From the NCBI GenBank assembly GCA_011057175.1, contig DSBZ01000189.1:1-7555 (forward strand): a stretch of 7,555 nucleotides of DNA, written 5' to 3'. Below are positions 6,558-7,555 of this stretch, piece by piece. Origin of the DNA: Candidatus Acetothermia bacterium. GTDB lineage: Bacteria; Bipolaricaulota; Bipolaricaulia; Bipolaricaulales; Bipolaricaulaceae. The stretch's first letter is position 1. Every line of letters begins with the position of its first letter. The notes beneath the pieces are model-generated. The model was given only the letters and a program-made list of their open reading frames with translations. It searched no databases and was not told where the DNA came from. Made by a program: the position numbers and the translations under genes.

Positions 6558-7251
6558 CCCAGCAGCGGCTGGCGCTCCTCGGCGGGCTCCTCGCCGCGGG
6601 GCTGTCGGGGCTCGAGTTCCGGGGCGCCCGCGGCGGGCGGGGAGAGGGGGAGGCCACCCTCCCGGCACCGGACGGGCCCATCCCCCTCCCGGCCCGGAGT
6701 GGCTCCTCGATGTGATCCTGGTCGTGGCCCTCGTCCTCCTGGCGACCCAGGTGGCATGGTGCATCCTCTCCCGGGAGCACCGGGCGAAGTTCCTCCGCAC
6801 TCTGGCCATGCTCCTCGCGCTGATCGCCGTGGCCCACGTGATCGCGAGCCCGCTCCGCCCGATGCAGGACGAGGTCCCTTCCCGCCCGCGCGAGCTCGCC
6901 GACCGCCCCGTCGCCCTCGGGTTCCGCCGAGAGCCGATGCGGGTCCTGACCCAGCTCTTCGAGGAGGTGCGCTATGGCCACAAGGCGAGCGAGCCCCGCC
7001 GCGAGCTCGCCGGCCGGCTGGGCCGGACCGCGGTCGTGCTGCGAGCGCAACGGGAGGCGATCCCCCTCCGACGGGCGTGGGACGAGATCGAGGGCGGGGA
7101 GTGGCCCCCGCATCCCGCGCTGGCCGCCGTGCTCCGTCCGTGCGACATCCGCACCCCCCCGCTGCGGCGGGGGGACCACCTCCGCACGGTCGACAGAGCG
7201 GTGAGCGCCCTCTGGAACTACGCACAAGGAGGAAAGCTTGACGATCGATGA
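6554..7251 (+). pseudogene. membrane protein of the moxR/DUF58 operon, frameshifted and without a normal start
   Basis: The gene reads in two frames. Frame 2, beginning at ATA 6554, gives TQQRLALLGGLLAAGLSGLE (first hydrophobic segment) through PDGPIPLP (near 6690). Frame 1 continues as PEWLLDVILVVALVLLATQV (second membrane segment), then FLRTLAMLLALIAVAHVIAS (third), then a soluble part rich in Arg/Glu ending ALWNYAQGGKLDDR. Adding one G in CCCGGCCCGG (6688-6697) joins them smoothly as IPLPGPEWLLD, giving about 232 residues with three membrane segments. Without repair, frame 2 stops at 6713-6715, and frame 1 could start only at GTG 6712 with no ribosome site. The aspS end reads CCATAACC; one base change (ATGA) would give a classical stop/start overlap. 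The position before moxR and the C-terminal LFEEVRYG..R.LA..LG pattern fit the membrane proteins that accompany MoxR/DUF58 genes. I cannot name its family. Confidence 0.6.
7226..7232 (+). promoter_or_regulatory. ribosome binding site of the moxR fragment
   Basis: AAGGAGG ends 5 nt before TTG 7238, the same spacing as at aspS. It lies inside the end of the preceding gene and supports TTG as the start codon of the MoxR reading frame, which overlaps the upstream stop by 14 nt. Confidence 0.75.
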
Positions 7252-7354
7252 CGTCGCAGGCCGAGGAGAGGCGATCCTGTCCCGGATCGAGCGGGCGATC
7301 GTCGGGAAGCACGAGGCGCTGTCCCTGATCCTGGGGGCGATCCTCGCCGGGGGG
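7238..7354 (+). pseudogene. MoxR-family AAA+ ATPase, N-terminal fragment cut by a deletion
   Basis: From TTG 7238 the frame reads MTIDDVAGRGEAILSRIERA, then IVGKHEALSLILGAILAGG. This matches the start of MoxR AAA+ ATPases, in which 'vVGq.e.l..ll.alLaGGHvLLe' runs directly into Walker A (GVPGVGKT). Here the family sequence ends exactly after LAGG, in a run of eight G (7349-7356). Walker A, Walker B, the sensors and the rest of the usual 310-330 residues are missing. The frame continues open (GGDRVLRDPRLPP...) but without family likeness, because the DNA there encodes DUF58 in another frame. MoxR ATPases act as chaperones, usually with a DUF58/VWA partner; this copy cannot bind ATP. Confidence 0.75.
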
Positions 7355-7507
7355 GGCGGGGATCGTGTTCTTCGGGACCCGCGACTACCGCCCCGGGGAC
7401 GAGATCCGGCGCATCAACTGGAAGGCGGCAGCGCGGATGGACGAGCTCGTGGTGACGGAGTTCGAGGAGGAACGGGCCGCCGACGTCACGGTCGTCCTCG
7501 GCCGGGG
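7353..7507 (+). pseudogene. DUF58 protein, internal fragment
   Basis: In frame 3 the sequence reads GAGIVFFGTRDYRPGDEIRR, INWKAAARMDELVVTEFEEE, RAADVTVVL. This is the conserved central block of DUF58 proteins (GxG.eF.G.ReY.pGD..R.INWkasAR...Lvv.efE.Er..dv.ivlD). The N-terminal part, with its membrane segments, is absent; the block follows the moxR fragment immediately. After VVL the family likeness stops (GRGPR, then TAG 7515-7517). DUF58 genes normally lie directly downstream of moxR, so gene order is kept and the intervening DNA is lost. Confidence 0.72.
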
Positions 7508-7555
7508 TCCCAGGTAGCCCTCGTCTCTCCCCTCCTTCCCGGCGACGCGGAGGAC
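7505..7555 (+). pseudogene. DUF58 protein, later fragment running off the window
   Basis: Frame 2 from 7505 reads GSQVALVSPLLPGDAED to the window edge. The 'qvvLVSpLLpgD.e' pattern fits the later beta-strand region of DUF58/VWA-like domains, about 100 residues beyond the VTVVL block. It now lies directly against that block and in a different frame. The assignment rests on a short stretch and is less certain than the fragment before it. Confidence 0.45.

Overview
The window is about 7.5 kb of GC-rich bacterial DNA. Codons end mostly in G or C. Two complete core genes sit in the middle, and damaged genes lie on both sides. The lineage cannot be fixed from the sequence. A bacterial-type AspRS, a stand-alone UvrD-family helicase fused to an iron-sulphur RecB-type nuclease, an Asp-rich DSDGDG-repeat protein and a MoxR/DUF58 operon together suggest an uncultivated high-GC phylum. 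Bipolaricaulota (OP1) is one guess, held loosely.

Left flank (1-1250): the C-terminal end of a DDE transposase (IS1634/IS4-like) runs in from the left edge and stops at 226. It is followed almost at once by the headless remains of a calcium-binding-repeat (thrombospondin type 3-like) surface protein. That gene is broken by an in-frame TAA (427), a frameshift (about 950) and a TAG (1097). An insertion sequence probably removed its 5' part.

Centre (1249-6557): a small membrane-anchored protein (minus strand) and a 972-residue helicase-nuclease (plus strand) diverge from an 85-bp gap. In that gap each ATG has a TANNNT box 6-7 nt upstream and no Shine-Dalgarno sequence, which suggests leaderless transcripts. 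Then comes aspS (569 aa), preceded by a TACAAT box, a GC-rich leader of about 137 nt and a strong AAAGGAGG ribosome site. Both large genes keep all family motifs.

Right flank (6554-7555): three genes of a membrane protein - MoxR ATPase - DUF58 operon, all damaged. The membrane-protein gene seems to begin at ATA where ATGA would normally couple it to aspS, and it has lost one base near 6691. MoxR is cut after about 38 codons and joined in a G-run to the middle of a DUF58 gene. A second junction near 7505 skips to a later part of DUF58.

The most striking property is this contrast: no lesion in about 5 kb of core genes, and about seven lesions in about 2 kb of flanks. It points to real decay of dispensable genes, or to local assembly/cloning damage. 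It does not fit a uniform error rate. I found no CRISPR array, tRNA or rRNA, and no convincing new multi-gene system.
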